In this document: positions 25,817-33,708 of the stretch, piece after piece
Layout: each line of letters opens with the position of its first letter
Position numbering within the stretch: position 1 is the stretch's first letter
Assembly: GCA_009668975.1 (NCBI GenBank)
Contig: SBEG01000011.1
Location: 1 to 64,000 of the forward strand
Direction: 5' to 3'
Origin: Deltaproteobacteria bacterium
GTDB taxonomy: Bacteria; Desulfobacterota; Desulfuromonadia; Geobacterales; Geobacteraceae
DNA length: 64,000 nucleotides
The notes under the pieces: generated by a model
Database searches by the model: none
Seen by the model: the letters and a program-made list of their open reading frames with translations, nothing else
What the model was told of the DNA's origin: nothing
Translations under genes and position numbers: made by a program

Positions 25817-27340
25817 ATGATCAGCAGACGAGATTTCATGAAGCTGGGTTCGGCCGGACTTGCCACTATTCTTCTCGGGAGCAAGCTCCCGTGGCTGGGG
25901 GTGACCAATGCCTACGCTGCCACCCAGAACCTGACCATCACCATCACTGATGCGCTCAAGGATATGCACACCAAGAATACCCCGAGCCCCTTTATTGATC
26001 CCAACCCGGTACCGGCCCAATGTTACTACTGGATCTACAAGATGACTGCCGACGGCGTGAATCTCCCGGCGGATATGCCGGGACCGACCATCTGTGCGGT
26101 GAAGGGCGACACAATCAATGTTACCATCACCAACCTTTTGGATGAGCCCCACGCCTTCTTTATTCCCGGCATCTTCAACAGTGGTCCGATCGCTCCGAAC
26201 GCCACCTTCAACGGAACCATAACGGCGTCGGTGTCCGGAGCGCATATGTACTACGACAATCTCAATGCTCCGGTAAACCGAGTGATGGGTCTGCACGGCG
26301 GCATGGTGGTGCTTCCTGCCGCTCCGGCAGTCGGTCGCAGCTACACTCCCTATGACAATCCATCTCCCCATGTCCAGGACCTGTTCGACAGCTTCGGCGA
26401 TCCCAATATATTTCCCGGCCTGAAGTGGGAAGAGGGTGACCCGGCTACCAATACTCCGCCATTCCGTCAGTATGTCTGGACGCTGCACCAGTCAAGTCCC
26501 AAACTATTCGCTGAGGTGGGTAATCATACTCCGGGACTGGACTATCCGGCTGCAGATTTCCAGACCAAGTTTCATCTTGACACATTCAGCCCGACCCGGG
26601 GGAACTATGTCCCCGAGTACTTTACCATCAACGGCCAGTCCGGTTTTTTCTCCCACTTCAGCCCGACCATCACCCCCATCGGACGCATCGGTGAACCGGT
26701 GGTGATCCACATTATGAACGCCGGGCTCTGGACCCATTCCATGCATTTCCATTTCAACCACTTTTACGTGACCTATGACAGTTCACAAGAAAGCGGCGGG
26801 TTGGCTGGCGGTGGAGTTTTGAACAACCCGATCTGGGTCGATATTTACAATGTTGATCCCATGGACACGGTTGACTACGTGCTGCCGTTCATGCGTCCGC
26901 CCAATGTGCCGACGACCCGTGGCCTCGGCCTTCCCGATCCGCCGGTACAGACTGATAACGGCCATCCCTGTTGGCCACCCCTTGAGGAGATGGAGGTACA
27001 CATACCCGCTTTAGGGACAACGGCGCTTGACATAAATGGCAACCCCGTCTCGCTTGCCCAACGTTTGTCGCCTCTCTGCTATCCGATGCACGACCACTCC
27101 GAGGCGACCCAGACTTCGCAGGGCGGGAATTACAATACCGGCTTGATTTCCGGAGCCTACTGTACCGGCGACCGGAACGCCCAGAGCCAGGGGTTGGGGA
27201 ATCATATGGATTTCCCTATGGAGCCGGACTTTTTCATGATGTACCGCAACATTCGTGGCGTCAGCAACGGTAATCTCACAGCAGCTAAACAAGGCACTGT
27301 CCCGGCCCCGGGCACTGACCCTCATGCCACTACCGAGTAG
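25817..27340 (+). CDS. Multicopper-oxidase-like protein with Tat signal (protein A of a pair)
   Basis: A 507-residue protein with a twin-arginine signal peptide (SRRDFMK then a hydrophobic stretch to about residue 34), so it is exported folded. The cupredoxin-type C-terminal domain carries HSMHFHFNH (H307, H310, H312, H315) and CYPMHDH (C421, H425, H427), the positions of the third and fourth copper motifs of three-domain oxidases. The N-terminal domain has the right framework (GPTICAVKGDTINVTITN; GLHGGMVVLP), but where HxH ligands are expected it reads PHAFFIPG and MYYDNLNAP, so half the trinuclear copper ligands are missing. GGAGGAGG lies about 7 nt before the ATG. The next gene encodes the complementary half-set. 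Confidence 0.87.
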   Translation: MISRRDFMKLGSAGLATILLGSKLPWLGVTNAYAATQNLTITITDALKDMHTKNTPSPFIDPNPVPAQCYYWIYKMTADGVNLPADMPGPTICAVKGDTINVTITNLLDEPHAFFIPGIFNSGPIAPNATFNGTITASVSGAHMYYDNLNAPVNRVMGLHGGMVVLPAAPAVGRSYTPYDNPSPHVQDLFDSFGDPNIFPGLKWEEGDPATNTPPFRQYVWTLHQSSPKLFAEVGNHTPGLDYPAADFQTKFHLDTFSPTRGNYVPEYFTINGQSGFFSHFSPTITPIGRIGEPVVIHIMNAGLWTHSMHFHFNHFYVTYDSSQESGGLAGGGVLNNPIWVDIYNVDPMDTVDYVLPFMRPPNVPTTRGLGLPDPPVQTDNGHPCWPPLEEMEVHIPALGTTALDINGNPVSLAQRLSPLCYPMHDHSEATQTSQGGNYNTGLISGAYCTGDRNAQSQGLGNHMDFPMEPDFFMMYRNIRGVSNGNLTAAKQGTVPAPGTDPHATTE

Positions 27341-27399
27341 CTGAATTTTCTATGAACAGATACGGAAAACGATAAGATAGATTTGAAAGGAGAACTCTC

Positions 27400-29703
27400 A
27401 TGTCAGTATCAAACCCCGCGTTTCCGATCCCCCGCTGGTCGGTGGTAGACTTTGAGGGGATGTTTGTCAAGATGTGGGACCCGCCCACCGAGTCACCGCC
27501 TACGCCGGACTTTATTTCCCCCACCAATCCGGTGCCAGAGGTCATGGCCGCCGCCGGTCTGGCCGATCCCCCCAGCGACCCCCATACCCTGGAGCTGGAT
27601 TTGATGAACGGCGACGCCGTAGATACCTGGGACGGCGCGAAGCGGCTTGCCTTGTTTATGATCGGCGACACGAATCTTGCTACGCAAGCTGGCGGCACCT
27701 ATCCCGGTACCACAATCCGGATGCCCCGCGGGGTGATCTTTCATGCCACAACGCAAGGGAAGGGGCCACCGCCCCATACCATTCACTGGCACGGCTGCGA
27801 ACCGAGCCCGATGAACGACGGCGTTGGCCACTGCTCCATGGAGATCGGTGATTACACCTATCAGTTGCAGCCAAGCTTCATCGGCAGTTACTTCTACCAT
27901 TGCCACCGCAATACCATGCAGCACTTCGAATTCGGTCTCTTTGGCCTGTTCCTGGTGGAGCCGCCTGACGCTTATTTCGCCACCCAGTGGGATCCAACTA
28001 TCCCGATAGGCTGTGGCCGGGACCGGAAACGGAGAATTGCGGCCAACCTGACCGGTTTTCCGCAGTTCCCTAATTTCGTCGGCGGCGATATCCGAGACCC
28101 GGATCCGGAGGCCGGTAACCCGAATTTGCCGGCTTCGCTCAAGTTTCTCTCCAACCCACACGCCATGACCGTAGCCTACGACGTGGAGGCGCTCTGGGTG
28201 TTCGACGACCGGGATTCGGTCTGGAGCGACCTGGGGGACAATGCCCGGGCCACGTACCCGGTGCATGGAACCGCTCCGGGGTATAACGATAACTTCTTTA
28301 GCAATGCCGGCGATCCCGTACTGCCAGGCGCCTTCTTTGCCTTCAACGATTACCGTGCCGATTACTGGTTTGTTACCGGTGTGCCGGTGCCGGCCCCCAA
28401 GGGGGGAACAGCCGCCATTCCGCCGGGCATCGTTATCCCGGCTGAACTTAACAGCGGCGTCAGCGGTTCGCAGGTCTCCGTTGAGGCGTACGTCGGGCAG
28501 ACCGTTCTCTTCCGGGTACTTGACGCGGCCTACAACAACTGCGTGTATACGTTTCCGTTCGATATCGTCATCATTGCCTGGGACGGACGTGCCCTGGGCG
28601 TTGCTCCCTACGGCTTCAACCATGCCTACGAGGTCCCGGCCAATACTCCCATCACGGTATCGGTCGGCAGGCGTTTCGACGCCCTCGCCAGGTTTACCAC
28701 CGCCGGCAACCATCAGGTTGAGTGCAAGTTTATCGACACCCGCGGTGCGGATACCTCATTCGAGGTTGTTACCTGCACCGCCCTGGTGCCGGTCAACGTT
28801 TCGCCGTTGTCCGTTGCCGCTGTTGCCGACAAGGCCAGCCCGCAGGCGGCCGGAACCGCGATTACCATCACGGCTTCCATGCCGGGAACTCCTAACGGCA
28901 GTAACGGTCAGGCGCCGACCAGCGGTGATTACGAATATCGCTTCTGGATAAATTCCGGTGGTGGATTCACTATTGTCCAGGATTATAGTACCAGTGACAC
29001 GTTTGTCTGGACCCCGGCAGTTGTTGGCGCGTACGATATCCTAGTGGATGTGAGAGTCGTCGGCACGACAACTGTCAGAGACGCCTTCACGAAGATATTC
29101 TTCTATCAGATAACTCATGCGGTCGCTGCAGCTGGTGTCACGGTCACTCCGGATCTTGTCAGTCCGCAGCCGGTTGGAACGCCGATAACTTTCACGGCGC
29201 AAGGTCAGGGTGGCAGCGGAACCTATGAATACCGGTTCTGGATCAACTCAGGCGCTGGGTTCAACATCGTTCAGGAATACAGCACTACCAACACTTTTGT
29301 TTGGACTCCCGCTGTATTAGGGGCATATGATCTCCTTGTAGATGTCAGAAACGCCGGATCTGCCGAATTCAGGGAGGCATCAACGAAACTGTTCTTCTAT
29401 CAGGTCGTCGCAGCCCAGGCTACCGGAGTCACGCTGACGCCCGACCTTGCCAGTCCGCAGGCTCCGAATACCACAATTACCTTTACTGCACAGGGTCAGG
29501 GTGGGAGCGGAACCTACGAGTACCGTTTCTGGTTGAACACGGGACTCGGGTTTGAGATCGCCCAGGAGTATAGTGCTGTGAATACATTCCCGATAACCCC
29601 GGCGGTGCCCGGCCCCTTCGACGTCCTGGTTGACGTGAGAAACGCCGGTTCCACTGAATTCAGGGAGGCATCCACCAAGTTCTTCTTTTACCAGATTCAA
29701 TAG
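27400..29703 (+). CDS. Multicopper-oxidase-like protein with three C-terminal repeats (protein B of a pair)
   Basis: A 767-residue protein. The first cupredoxin domain has HTIHWHG (H126, H129, H131) and YHCHRNTMQHFEFGLFG (H167, C168, H169, H175), the first two copper motifs plus a possible type-1 Cys/His set. A second cupredoxin domain (about 330-460) has no clear ligands. Three YEYRFW/FFYQIQ repeats follow. No signal peptide is present, and the region between the previous stop and this ATG cannot encode one in frame; AAAGGAG lies 8 nt upstream. Because its ligands complement those of protein A, and A carries a Tat signal, co-export as a complex is plausible (inference). The operon terminator downstream has been split by the transposon. 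Confidence 0.85.
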   Translation: MSVSNPAFPIPRWSVVDFEGMFVKMWDPPTESPPTPDFISPTNPVPEVMAAAGLADPPSDPHTLELDLMNGDAVDTWDGAKRLALFMIGDTNLATQAGGTYPGTTIRMPRGVIFHATTQGKGPPPHTIHWHGCEPSPMNDGVGHCSMEIGDYTYQLQPSFIGSYFYHCHRNTMQHFEFGLFGLFLVEPPDAYFATQWDPTIPIGCGRDRKRRIAANLTGFPQFPNFVGGDIRDPDPEAGNPNLPASLKFLSNPHAMTVAYDVEALWVFDDRDSVWSDLGDNARATYPVHGTAPGYNDNFFSNAGDPVLPGAFFAFNDYRADYWFVTGVPVPAPKGGTAAIPPGIVIPAELNSGVSGSQVSVEAYVGQTVLFRVLDAAYNNCVYTFPFDIVIIAWDGRALGVAPYGFNHAYEVPANTPITVSVGRRFDALARFTTAGNHQVECKFIDTRGADTSFEVVTCTALVPVNVSPLSVAAVADKASPQAAGTAITITASMPGTPNGSNGQAPTSGDYEYRFWINSGGGFTIVQDYSTSDTFVWTPAVVGAYDILVDVRVVGTTTVRDAFTKIFFYQITHAVAAAGVTVTPDLVSPQPVGTPITFTAQGQGGSGTYEYRFWINSGAGFNIVQEYSTTNTFVWTPAVLGAYDLLVDVRNAGSAEFREASTKLFFYQVVAAQATGVTLTPDLASPQAPNTTITFTAQGQGGSGTYEYRFWLNTGLGFEIAQEYSAVNTFPITPAVPGPFDVLVDVRNAGSTEFREASTKFFFYQIQ
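28807..29700 (+). repeat. Three tandem YEYRFW/FFYQIQ repeats in multicopper protein B
   Basis: Units end at FFYQIT, FFYQVV and FFYQIQ-stop. The first unit has a short Gly/Ser/Asn-rich insertion (NGSNGQAPTSG) before its YEYRFW. Same repeat as in the peroxidase and in the two secreted proteins at 60-64 kb. Confidence 0.9.
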
Positions 29704-29753
29704 CTGGGAGTGCCATGTGGCATTAAATCTCATCTTGACAAAAAGGGGAGGGG

Positions 29754-29760
29754 AGTTTGA
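29754..29760 (+). repeat. Left copy of transposon target-site duplication
   Basis: AGTTTGA directly outside the left terminal repeat; the same heptamer lies directly outside the right terminal repeat at 41825-41831. Depending on where the terminal repeat is taken to start, the direct repeat can be read as up to 11 bp (GGAGTTTGACC). Confidence 0.85.
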
Positions 29761-29788
29761 CCCAGCCGGTTTGTTAATCTGTGGCAAA
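29761..29788 (+). repeat. Left terminal inverted repeat (28 bp)
   Basis: Begins CCCAGCCGGTTTGT and ends GTGGCAAA; every base pairs with the repeat at 41797-41824 in inverted orientation. Confidence 0.92.
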
Positions 29789-29803
29789 ATAAATCTAATT
29801 AAA

Positions 29804-29840
29804 GAAAATCCCCCTTAATTCTACATTGAGGGGGATTTTC
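29804..29840. terminator. Left-end hairpin/bidirectional terminator of the transposon
   Basis: GAAAATCCCCC (29804-29814) pairs perfectly with GGGGGATTTTC (29830-29840), with T-rich sequence on the exit sides of both strands. It can stop transcripts entering from the multicopper-oxidase operon, replacing the terminator the insertion disrupted, and can stop outward transcription. Confidence 0.85.
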
Positions 29841-29946
29841 TTGCTTTGCAGAGAATCCAAAAACTCAAGAATACCAAATAGATAGAAGCTAGACACCTTT
29901 GGTTCTACCCCTTCAATGCGTTCTAGGTTTTAACCTGGAATCTTCC

Positions 29947-29976
29947 CGAGCTAGAAAAAATATTTTTTCTAGCTCG
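29947..29976. repeat. Perfect 30-bp palindrome
   Basis: CGAGCTAGAAAAAAT followed immediately by its exact reverse complement. There is no spacer, and the centre is A6-TA-T6. It lies between the left-end hairpin and the regulator promoter of the transposon. It could be a protein-binding site or a bidirectional terminator; nothing in the sequence decides. Confidence 0.85.
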
Positions 29977-30095
29977 CACGAATTGTTCTCTAATGAACCG
30001 CATATGCACCCCCTTGTAAACCTCCACATCGAATCTAGCTGAGGTCATTCCGCAGGCATCCAAAATCGATCTGCTTTACACGCTTGTCTGAATAT

Positions 30096-30125
30096 TTGAC
30101 ATTAATTCTAGTTTCGTGATAGTAT
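30096..30125 (+). promoter_or_regulatory. Promoter of the CsoR/RcnR-family regulator and exporter operon
   Basis: TTGACA (30096-30101), an 18-bp spacer and TAGTAT (30120-30125, 4/6). The -10 abuts the operator palindrome, so repressor binding would block polymerase. Confidence 0.65.
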
Positions 30126-30144
30126 CCTATCCTGGAGGATAGGA
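30125..30144 (+). promoter_or_regulatory. Probable operator for the CsoR/RcnR-family repressor
   Basis: TCCTATCCT-GG-AGGATAGGA: perfect 9-bp inverted repeat with G/C tracts, overlapping the -10 end and the start region. CsoR/RcnR-family repressors bind G/C-tract inverted repeats flanked by AT-rich arms. The palindrome also contains the ribosome-binding GGAGG / AGGA of the regulator gene. Confidence 0.65.
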
Positions 30145-30150
30145 AAATTC

Positions 30151-30420
30151 ATGACAACTCACAGTTCCCACTCTGACATCATCAAGCGGCTCAAGCGCGC
30201 CGAAGGCCATCTCAAGAGCATCATCGCCATGCTTGAAGACGGGCGAAGTTGTCTGGAGATTACCCAGCAGCTACAGGCAGTCGAGAGCGCGGTCAGCAAC
30301 GCCAAGAAAATCCTGGTGCATGACCACATCGACCATTGCCTTGAGCGTGCGGTGCGGGACGGCACGCAGAGCTCGGACGACACCATCCGCGAGTTCAAAT
30401 CCATCACCAAATACCTGTAA
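30151..30420 (+). CDS. CsoR/RcnR-family metal-sensing repressor
   Basis: An 89-residue all-helical DUF156 repressor that is expected to leave DNA on binding metal. The ligand triad is Cys34, His59, Cys63 with spacings 25 and 4, exactly those of Cu(I)-sensing CsoR. The nickel sensor InrS shares this C-H-C set plus an N-terminal His, and His4 and His7 are present here. E. coli RcnR instead uses a His at the last position. The partner gene encodes a Ni/Co-type exporter, so an InrS-like nickel role or a copper role are both possible. The operator lies directly upstream; the stop codon is 9 nt before the exporter ATG. Confidence 0.88.
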   Translation: MTTHSSHSDIIKRLKRAEGHLKSIIAMLEDGRSCLEITQQLQAVESAVSNAKKILVHDHIDHCLERAVRDGTQSSDDTIREFKSITKYL

Positions 30421-30429
30421 GGACATACC

Positions 30430-31554
30430 ATGAGTGAGTTTTCTACTTTAATACAACAGGGCGCGGCCAACGCCTGGCTGTTCGTCCCCAGCGCGATCCT
30501 GCTCGGCGGACTGCATGGCCTCGAACCTGGTCACTCCAAGACTATGATGGCCGCATTCATCGTCGCTATTCGCGGCACTCTCACGCAAGCGGTCCTGTTG
30601 GGGCTGTCGGCCACGATTTCCCACACCGCTGTGGTGTGGGTCATAGCGCTGGGTGGGATGCACTTCGGCCGGCGGTGGAGCGCGGAGACCAGTGAACCGT
30701 ATCTCCAAGTGGCCTCGGCCGTTATGATCGTCGGAGTCGCCCTCTGGATGATGTGGCGGACCTGGCGGCAACAACGCGCCTGTTTTGATGACCACGGGCA
30801 CGACCACAATCATCCTCATGACGAGGCCAAGCATATCGACACCGGCCACGGCACGGTGCGACTGGAAGTGTTTGAGAACGGCGTACCGCCGCGCTTCCGT
30901 CTGTTCCAGGAAAGGGGGCACGGCCACGCCTGGGGAGCGGATCAGGTGAGAATCGAGACGGAGCGGCCGGACGGAAGTCGCCAACTGTTCAGCTTTCTGC
31001 AACGCGACGGCTTTATGGAGTCTGAACAAGAGATACCCGAGCCGCACGAGTTCGTCGCCCGTCTGCGGCTGGGCCACGAGCGCCACAGCCACGACTATGA
31101 CGTGGAGTTCGTCGAGCATGACGACCATCACCACGCCATCAAAGACTATGAAGAGCTGGATGTTTCAGCCCCCGGTTACCAGGATCCTCACGAACTGGCC
31201 CATGCCAACGACATCCGTCGCCGCTTCGCCAATCGGGATGTGACGACCGGGCAGATTATAATGTTTGGGCTGACCGGCGGTCTGATCCCCTGTCCCGCCT
31301 CGATCACTGTGCTGCTGCTGTGTCTGCAACTGAAACAGGTCGCACTCGGCACGACCCTGGTCTTGTGCTTCAGCATCGGTTTGGCCCTCACCATGGTGAT
31401 GTCCGGCGCGTTGGCAGCCTTGAGCATAAAACACGTTTCGAAGCGATGGAGCGGTTTTGGCGAGTTCGCCCGGAAAGCGCCGTACTTCTCCGGTGTGCTG
31501 ATTCTGTTGGTCGGCCTCTATGTCGGCTATCAAGGTTTGTGCGCCTTGGCGTGA
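30430..31554 (+). CDS. RcnA/NreB-like nickel-cobalt exporter
   Basis: A 374-residue inner-membrane protein of the NiCoT/RcnA superfamily. N-terminal helices contain LGGLHGLEPGHSKTMMAAF (the His motif of this family), followed by SHTAVVWVIALGG. A long cytoplasmic or periplasmic His-rich loop (about 118-260; HGHDHNHPHDEAKH, HERHSHDYD, HDDHHHA) is followed by further helices with GGLIPCPASITVLLLCL and a final helix pair. RcnA-type proteins export Ni(II)/Co(II). The loop here is much longer than in E. coli RcnA. AAGGA lies 7 nt upstream, overlapping the regulator stop, so the pair is one operon under the repressor. Confidence 0.87.
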   Translation: MSEFSTLIQQGAANAWLFVPSAILLGGLHGLEPGHSKTMMAAFIVAIRGTLTQAVLLGLSATISHTAVVWVIALGGMHFGRRWSAETSEPYLQVASAVMIVGVALWMMWRTWRQQRACFDDHGHDHNHPHDEAKHIDTGHGTVRLEVFENGVPPRFRLFQERGHGHAWGADQVRIETERPDGSRQLFSFLQRDGFMESEQEIPEPHEFVARLRLGHERHSHDYDVEFVEHDDHHHAIKDYEELDVSAPGYQDPHELAHANDIRRRFANRDVTTGQIIMFGLTGGLIPCPASITVLLLCLQLKQVALGTTLVLCFSIGLALTMVMSGALAALSIKHVSKRWSGFGEFARKAPYFSGVLILLVGLYVGYQGLCALA

Positions 31555-31761
31555 AATAAGCTCCTGTTTTCCCATGACGGCTTCCGGCGCAGTTATTGAG
31601 TGTAAGGGTAAATGTTTTTGTAATAAAATTTAACTACAAAATCGTTGCTTCCGTCAAATCAATGTTGTAGCTTTATTAAAGTAAAGAGTGGTTCATTCCG
31701 ATACGACTGTCAGCAGGATCAGAATTCCATGGCGGAAAAGCTTCATAAGTTTTGAGATTAC

Positions 31762-32148
31762 ATGAAATCATTGCGCTCACATAAAAACTATCTTGGTGGA
31801 ATTTTTCTTTTGATTTTCTTGTTTTCCGCCAATGCGTTGCTGTACAAGGCACATTTTGTGGTGGAATTCGGCCACGCTGACCGCAGCATAGCTTTCCTTT
31901 CAGCGGAAAGTGACACTGCCGTAGCATCACAAGTGAGCGATTCAAATCACCAGCACTCAGATGGAGAAGACGAGCACCATGAAGGCGAATCACAAGGCGT
32001 TGACAGCCACTCCCATTCGTCAATCTTTAACCAGTCGATTTCTTATTCATACACACCGAATCTGAGTTCCTACAATACGAGCGAACCATTCAGGTTCATC
32101 CCCGAAGTCTATCTAGACAAATTCATCCCCCCGCAAAACCTCGCCTGA
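31762..32148 (+). CDS. Small His-rich exported protein of the efflux locus
   Basis: A 128-residue protein with an N-terminal hydrophobic segment (about 10-30) that looks like a signal peptide or anchor, then an acidic His-rich stretch (HQHSDGEDEHHEGESQGVDSHSHS), and a C-terminal tail without motifs. I do not recognise a family. Placement between the nickel-type exporter and the RND genes, and the His clusters, suggest a periplasmic metal-binding accessory protein (inference). The ribosome-binding site is weak. Confidence 0.55.
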   Translation: MKSLRSHKNYLGGIFLLIFLFSANALLYKAHFVVEFGHADRSIAFLSAESDTAVASQVSDSNHQHSDGEDEHHEGESQGVDSHSHSSIFNQSISYSYTPNLSSYNTSEPFRFIPEVYLDKFIPPQNLA

Positions 32149-32403
32149 TAGCTGACACGACATACGTGCATCCGAAATCCGCCCCGCATGCGGTTTTCTC
32201 TGCATAGTTGCGCTCAGCGCCCGTTTCTTAACAACACATAATTTCATAATCGTATATTGCGGTCAGTGCTTAGGATTGACTCGGCATCTCTGTATCCGCA
32301 TCGCTTTGCCCAGCATTCGGGTCGATGCGGCATTGGTTATTGCCTGGACTGAATGCGTCCATGGGCTGTGGCCTGCTATCCACACTGATCATTGGAGGAA
32401 GAA

Positions 32404-33708
32404 TTGATACAAGCATATTTGAAACCTGTAACAACGGTTATGGCGGCGGCCGTGCTGATTGGCATGGCGACGGCGCCGATTCAAGCTGAAGAGAACATTG
32501 TAACTCTTCAAGAAGTCGTGAACATCGCAAAAGAAAACAACGGGGAGTTAAAGGCTCTTCGCGCAGAAAAAGGAGTTTCTGAAGCAGATCGCACAAGGGC
32601 GGGACTCTACCCGAACCCGGTGCTGGAACTGGAAGGGGCTACAGGCGGTCTCACCGGCAGTGACTCTGAAAACCGCGCATCCATCGGAGTATCCCAGGAA
32701 TTTTTGCTCGGCGGCAAACGGGCCAAACGTCTGGCTGTGGCTGAATCTGAACTGGCGAGGTTCGGGAGTCGTTTCCAGGATGCCGAACGCCAACTGGTGC
32801 TGGAAGTGAAAACCCGTTTCTACGACCTCCTGCTTGCGGAAAGTCGTCTTGACCTGGTGGGCAAATCCCAAGCATTGAACGATCAACTTCTGCGGATTAC
32901 CAAAGAACGGATGGCAGCTGGTGAAATTGCGGAACTGGATGTCAATCTCGCCAGGGTGGAAAATGCCCGTAGTGAAGGGTTGAAGATCGACGCGGAGCGC
33001 GAGATTGTGCCGGCACGCCAGCGGCTTCTTGCCCTGATGGGGGCGCCTGGCTTGACGGACGTGAAAATAGCCGGCTCGCCGTACGCAGCTCCGGTCATTG
33101 CTGACCTGGCCGAACTCAAGGCGCTCGCCCTTAACAATCGTCCCGACCTTCAGGCAGCGGTGGCGGAAAAGCGCAAAGGAGATGCGGAGCTCGTCCTTGC
33201 CAAGGCAGAGCGACTACCCAATCTGACGGCGGGAATTGCGTTTAGCCATGAAAGATCGGTTACCTCAATCGGAAATCTTGAGGAACGCACCACCGACAAT
33301 CTTATCGGGATGAAGATCTCGATTCCGATCCCCGTCTTCGACCGGAACCAGGCCGGCGTCAAAGAAGCCTATGCCAGAAAAGGCAGCGCTGAAGTTCGCC
33401 AGGCCTTTGTCCGACAGGGCATCGAACGAGAAGTTGAAGCAGCCCATGCGCAGCTAGCCGCCGCGGAGAAATCACTGAGCATCTACGCCAAGAATATCAT
33501 TCCGCAGCTTGCGGAAAACCTGAAACTGATCCAGGAGGCATACAGCCTTGGCGAAGTCGGGATTTTATCGGTGATTGATGAGCAGAAAAAATTTATCGAA
33601 TTGAATGACGGCTATCTTGCCGCGCTCTACAACCGGAACCTTGCGGCAGCCAAGTTGGAGGCAGCCGTGGGGGCTGAATTGACGAAAAACGACGGAGGAA
33701 ATAAATGA
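32404..33708 (+). CDS. Outer-membrane factor of RND metal efflux (CzcC/CusC-like, TolC superfamily)
   Basis: A 434-residue exported protein with two OEP repeats (about 35-215 and 230-425) made of long helices, the tunnel-forming architecture of TolC-type proteins (LYPNPVLELEGATGG; VKTRFYDLLLAESRLDL; NRPDLQAAVAEKRKGDAELVLAKAERLPNLTAGI). A signal peptide is present (MAAAVLIGMATAPIQA). The start is taken as TTG at 32404 with GGAGGAAG 4-10 nt upstream; an earlier in-frame TTG lies inside that ribosome-binding site. The stop overlaps the next start (ATGA), so the three efflux genes are translationally coupled. Confidence 0.88.
   Translation: MIQAYLKPVTTVMAAAVLIGMATAPIQAEENIVTLQEVVNIAKENNGELKALRAEKGVSEADRTRAGLYPNPVLELEGATGGLTGSDSENRASIGVSQEFLLGGKRAKRLAVAESELARFGSRFQDAERQLVLEVKTRFYDLLLAESRLDLVGKSQALNDQLLRITKERMAAGEIAELDVNLARVENARSEGLKIDAEREIVPARQRLLALMGAPGLTDVKIAGSPYAAPVIADLAELKALALNNRPDLQAAVAEKRKGDAELVLAKAERLPNLTAGIAFSHERSVTSIGNLEERTTDNLIGMKISIPIPVFDRNQAGVKEAYARKGSAEVRQAFVRQGIEREVEAAHAQLAAAEKSLSIYAKNIIPQLAENLKLIQEAYSLGEVGILSVIDEQKKFIELNDGYLAALYNRNLAAAKLEAAVGAELTKNDGGNK

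Larger units (their letters stand above)
29704..30150. other. Transposon left boundary and leader region
   Basis: Contains in order: the left half of the split terminator (GGGGAGG, 29745-29751), the AGTTTGA target copy (29754-29760), the left terminal repeat, the left-end hairpin, a 30-bp perfect palindrome (29947-29976), and the promoter and operator of the regulator gene at 30151. No gene. Confidence 0.7.

Noticed and set aside
27493..28713. Minus-strand open frame of 406 codons opposite multicopper protein B
   Set aside because: The sense strand encodes clear copper motifs; the antisense frame is a by-product of high GC at third positions and lacks a ribosome-binding site.
25817..29703. 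The two multicopper genes as one gene broken by a frameshift
   Set aside because: There is a 60-bp gap with a separate ribosome-binding site, and the domain order is reversed relative to a single three-domain oxidase.
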